Positions 5,643 to 7,892 of a DNA stretch of 7,892 bases are shown here, piece after piece. The notes under the pieces are model-generated. The model ran no database searches. It saw only the letters and a list, made by a program, of their open reading frames with translations, and was not told where the DNA came from. A program made the translations under genes and the position numbers. The stretch's first letter is position 1. The number at the start of each line of letters is the position of its first letter. The DNA comes from an uncultured Oscillospiraceae bacterium (GTDB lineage: Bacteria > Bacillota > Clostridia > Oscillospirales > Oscillospiraceae): NCBI GenBank assembly GCA_900756495.1, contig CAAEKI010000302.1, positions 1 to 7,892 of the forward strand. The letters run 5' to 3'.

Positions 5643-6083
5643 GTGGACATGACGAATAAGGAGTATGGACAATACGTCAACGCCAAATCCAAGCCCTCGC
5701 CGCTGTGGAAAAACCTGATCTGGGCCTTTGTCACCGGAGGGCTTATCTGCACGCTGGGGCAGGGCTTTTTAAATCTGTTCCGCTGGTGCGGCATGAGCGA
5801 GACGGCCGCCGCCAATGCGGTGTCGGTCACCTTTATCTTTCTGGCCGCCCTCTTTACGGGCCTTGGGCTCTTCGATAAGCTGGCAAAGCACGCAGGGGCG
5901 GGTACGCTGGTGCCCATCACCGGCTTTGCCAATTCCATTGTCTCCCCCGCGCTGGAGTTCAAGAGCGAGGGGCTGATTATGGGAATGAGCGCCAAGATGT
6001 TCGTCATAGCCGGGCCCGTGCTGGTCTTCGGCATCAGTGCCAGCGTCATCTACGGCGTCATCCTGGTGCTGCTGTTCCGATAG
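5643..6083 (+). CDS. spoVAC: Stage V sporulation protein AC
   Basis: A 146-residue membrane protein matching SpoVAC along its full length. The conserved blocks are FVTGGLICTLGQGFL (29-43), LFTGLGLFDKLAKHAGAGT (70-88), VPITGFANSIVSPALEFKSEG (90-110) and AGPVLVFG (123-130). Hydrophobic segments lie at about 25-45, 58-78, 84-104 and 120-143. In Bacillus, SpoVAC is part of the inner spore membrane channel that moves Ca-dipicolinic acid in during sporulation and out during germination, and it is described as mechanosensitive. The start taken is the GTG at 5643, ten bases after AAGGAGG (5626-5632); the ATG at 5649 is the alternative but is 16 bases away. spoVAC normally travels with spoVAD and spoVAE, but here it stands alone, followed by hairpins and a convergent metabolic operon. 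Confidence 0.95.
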   Translation: MDMTNKEYGQYVNAKSKPSPLWKNLIWAFVTGGLICTLGQGFLNLFRWCGMSETAAANAVSVTFIFLAALFTGLGLFDKLAKHAGAGTLVPITGFANSIVSPALEFKSEGLIMGMSAKMFVIAGPVLVFGISASVIYGVILVLLFR

Positions 6084-6085
6084 GA

Positions 6086-6160
6086 GAGCGGGCACGAGCT
6101 TCGGAGCCCGTTCTGCAAGCTGAAGCGGGGCCCGATTCCTGAGGGAATCGGGCCCCGCTT
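6086..6160. terminator. Tandem hairpins between convergent spoVAC and kamE
   Basis: The first hairpin pairs 6086-6093 with 6106-6113 (8 bp including one G-U) and begins two bases after the spoVAC stop. The second is a perfect, GC-rich 17-bp stem (6123-6139 with 6144-6160) with a TGAG loop. Neither is followed by a good T-run on either strand; GCATATGGTTTT after the second is the closest. Termination for both convergent genes is likely but less certain than at 1212-1250. Confidence 0.6.
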
Positions 6161-6199
6161 GCATATGGTTTTCAGTACGCAACGGTTCGGGAGGCCGGC

Positions 6200-6988
6200 C
6201 TACCTCCCCAGCCGCCGGACCAACTCCTTGGCGCAGAAAGTGGCCACGTCGTCGGCATAGGTGCCGGCCCCGAAGCCTGCGTCGTACCCCAGTTCTTTGG
6301 CCAGAGCGTGGGTGATGCGGGCGCCGCCGCAGCACATGATGTACCGCTCGCGGACCCCCTCGGCCTCGGCCAGTTCGATGAGCTCGGTGAGGTTCTGGAT
6401 GTGGACGTCCTTCTGGGTGACCGTCTGGGAGACCAGCAGCACGTCGGCCTTCACCTCCGCGGCTTTCTGGAGGAAGACCTCGTTGGGCACCTGACTGCCC
6501 AGGTTGTAGGCATCCACCATCTCGTAGCGCTCCAGTCCGTAGTGCCCGGCAAAGCCTTTGCGGTTCATGATGGCGTCGATACCTACCGTGTGGGCGTCGG
6601 TACCGGTGGAGGCCCCGACCACCACCAGCCTGCGGCCCAGACGCTCCCGCAGGAATTCATCGGTCTCGTGCATGTCCATGGTCTCATCGGTGACGGTCTG
6701 GACCACGATTTCATTGTAGTTGACGGTGTGTGTCAGCGCCCCATAGACGACATAAAAGGTAAAGGTTTCGTCCAGGGCCTGCCGCAGGGCCACATTGGGA
6801 TCGGCCAGCCCCATCTTCTGGGCCAGCAGCACGGCGGCGGCTGCGCCCCTGTCGTCGTTCCTGACAGGGAGGGTAAAGGAGAGCTGCACCTTTCCGTCGT
6901 TCATGGTGTCCCCATAGGGCTTCAGGCGGCTTAGATCCAGCGTGGTGTCCAGGTTTTTGTCCCGGATTTGATAGAGCCCTGAACTCAT
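6200..6988 (-). CDS. kamE: Lysine 5,6-aminomutase, beta (cobalamin-binding) subunit
   Basis: A 262-residue protein, the normal length for KamE. With KamD it forms the adenosylcobalamin- and PLP-dependent enzyme that moves the terminal amino group of D-lysine or L-beta-lysine to the neighbouring carbon, a step in lysine fermentation to acetate and butyrate. The N-terminal part (1 to about 115) is the dimerisation/PLP-side domain. The rest is a Rossmann-like B12 domain with D131-x-H133-x-x-G136, SQT at 187-189 and GG at 221-222. H133 should be the lower cobalt ligand, and K144, eleven residues later, should bind PLP; both fall at the positions known in the Clostridium sticklandii enzyme. The start has AGGAGGT eight bases upstream and overlaps the kamD stop as ATGA, so translation is probably coupled. 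No gene follows in the operon before the hairpins. Confidence 0.96.
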   Translation of the reverse strand: MSSGLYQIRDKNLDTTLDLSRLKPYGDTMNDGKVQLSFTLPVRNDDRGAAAAVLLAQKMGLADPNVALRQALDETFTFYVVYGALTHTVNYNEIVVQTVTDETMDMHETDEFLRERLGRRLVVVGASTGTDAHTVGIDAIMNRKGFAGHYGLERYEMVDAYNLGSQVPNEVFLQKAAEVKADVLLVSQTVTQKDVHIQNLTELIELAEAEGVRERYIMCCGGARITHALAKELGYDAGFGAGTYADDVATFCAKELVRRLGR

Positions 6989-7892
6989 GCGCCCGCACCT
7001 CCTCTCCCCATCTCCTCCAGGAAGGGGTTGAAGTAGCCTGGGGCTTTGGCGGTGACGCCCTCCAGGCCCTTGCCGCCGTCCCGGGGCCGTTTGATGTCGG
7101 CGAAGACGCCCTTCTCCAGGGTTTCGAAGAGGCCAAGCGTCTCGATCTCGCCCAGCAGGCGGGTGGCCTTTTCCAGTACATCGCGGGCCCGGGTCTCTAT
7201 GATGCCGCCTGGCTGAAAGACCAGCTCAGAGCCCAGGTCCTTCATGGTGCGGAAGATGTACTGGGCGTTCTCGATGGCCAGGAAGCGGTCGGAGAGGAAG
7301 GGCGTGTGAATGGCCTCGGTCATCATGCCCAGCAGGTGGATCTTCTGCCCGGTGAGGATGGTGACCATGTTGAACAGGGCGTCCTGTACCTGGCCCCGGA
7401 AGACGTTGCCCGTCATAAACTTGGTGGGGGGCATGTACTTGAGGGGGGCCTTGGGGAAGATCTCCCGGGCCATCTGGGCCTGGGCCAGTTCATAGAGAAA
7501 GCCGTTCTCCACGTCGGGGGAGATCTCGAAGGCATGGCCCAGGCCCATCTGCTCCTCGGGAAGGCCCGCCCGCAGGGCAAACTGCTCGTTGAGGAACTGG
7601 GAGGCCAGGACGGTGTGGGCCTCCTCCACCGCATCGGCGGTGGTGAGGTAGTTGTCCTCGCCAGTGTTGATCACCACGCCTGCGTAGGCGTTGATGGCCC
7701 GGGAGAAGCTCTGATCGATGAGGGTGCGCTGCATGTTGATGTCCCGGAAGAGGATGCCGTACAGGGCGTCGTTGAGCATGACGTCCAGCCCCTCAAAGGC
7801 GCCCATGGCGGCGATCTCGGGCATACACAGGCCGGAGCAGTAGTTGCACAGGCGGATATAGCGGCCCAGCTCCTCGCCCACCTTGTCCATGG
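6985..7892 (-). CDS. kamD: Lysine 5,6-aminomutase, alpha subunit (C-terminal part)
   Basis: About 302 codons of the large subunit are present. The true start lies beyond the window edge: full KamD proteins are roughly 515 residues, so about 40% is missing, and the ATG at 7890 is most likely an internal methionine. The visible part is the TIM-barrel catalytic region that carries the substrate and faces the cobalamin domain of KamE. Characteristic stretches include YIRLCNYCSGLCMPEIAAMG, NDALYGILFRDINMQRTLID, INTGEDNYLTTADAV and PPTKFMTGNVFRGQVQDAL. It overlaps kamE by four bases (ATGA), giving a tight kamD-kamE pair. Other lysine-pathway genes may lie upstream, outside the window. Confidence 0.95.
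   Translation of the reverse strand, partial: MDKVGEELGRYIRLCNYCSGLCMPEIAAMGAFEGLDVMLNDALYGILFRDINMQRTLIDQSFSRAINAYAGVVINTGEDNYLTTADAVEEAHTVLASQFLNEQFALRAGLPEEQMGLGHAFEISPDVENGFLYELAQAQMAREIFPKAPLKYMPPTKFMTGNVFRGQVQDALFNMVTILTGQKIHLLGMMTEAIHTPFLSDRFLAIENAQYIFRTMKDLGSELVFQPGGIIETRARDVLEKATRLLGEIETLGLFETLEKGVFADIKRPRDGGKGLEGVTAKAPGYFNPFLEEMGRGGAGA

Noticed and set aside
6308..6934. A 208-codon open frame on the plus strand.
   Set aside because: It is antisense to kamE, whose cofactor-binding motifs are unambiguous; the plus-strand translation is His/Gly/Val-rich shadow sequence.
1..7892. CRISPR arrays, transposases, tRNAs or rRNAs.
   Set aside because: No spaced direct-repeat series, transposase-like frame, cloverleaf or rRNA-like sequence was seen.

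Overview
The window looks like chromosomal DNA from a GC-rich, spore-forming anaerobe of the Clostridia, most likely an Oscillospiraceae-type gut bacterium (the Flavonifractor / Intestinimonas / Lawsonibacter / Oscillibacter neighbourhood). The reasons are a spore-membrane gene (spoVAC), genes of anaerobic lysine fermentation (kamD/kamE), a small TSCPD-domain protein common in Clostridia, strong AGGAGG-type ribosome binding sites, and high-GC genes separated by AT-rich promoters. The genus is inference only.

Layout: (1) 25-585 (-) is a TetR/AcrR-type repressor. It diverges from (2) 953-1204 (+), an 83-residue TSCPD-domain protein of the TIGR03905 type; each has its own recognisable promoter in the 367-bp gap. 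A perfect 18-bp terminator stem at 1212-1250 can serve both strands and is followed by a foldable non-coding stretch of about 170 bp. (3) 1419-4887 (-) is a two-gene blaI-blaR1-type operon: a BlaI/MecI winged-helix repressor and an overlapping 1037-residue M56 membrane metalloprotease. The protease's huge outer part carries Asp-box (BNR) repeats and a calcium-loop motif instead of a penicillin-binding domain. (4) 5031-5519 (-) is a DUF6530-like protein with a good vegetative promoter and an operator-like dyad over its start site. It diverges from (5) 5643-6083 (+), spoVAC, which has a candidate sigma-G promoter. (6) Two hairpins at 6086-6160 separate spoVAC from the convergent (7) 6200-7892 (-) kamD-kamE pair, the two subunits of lysine 5,6-aminomutase; kamD runs off the window.

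How they work together: KamD and KamE form one cobalamin/PLP enzyme, and their ATGA overlap suggests coupled translation. BlaI and BlaR1 form a repressor/sensor-protease pair: the protease is expected to respond to an external signal and relieve repression by BlaI. No effector gene lies beside them in the window, so their target is unknown apart from probable autoregulation. SpoVAC acts in the spore inner membrane and has no spoVAD/spoVAE partner here. I see no mobile element, CRISPR array, tRNA or rRNA, and no clear new multi-gene system. The most unusual item is the sensor domain of the BlaR1-like protein.
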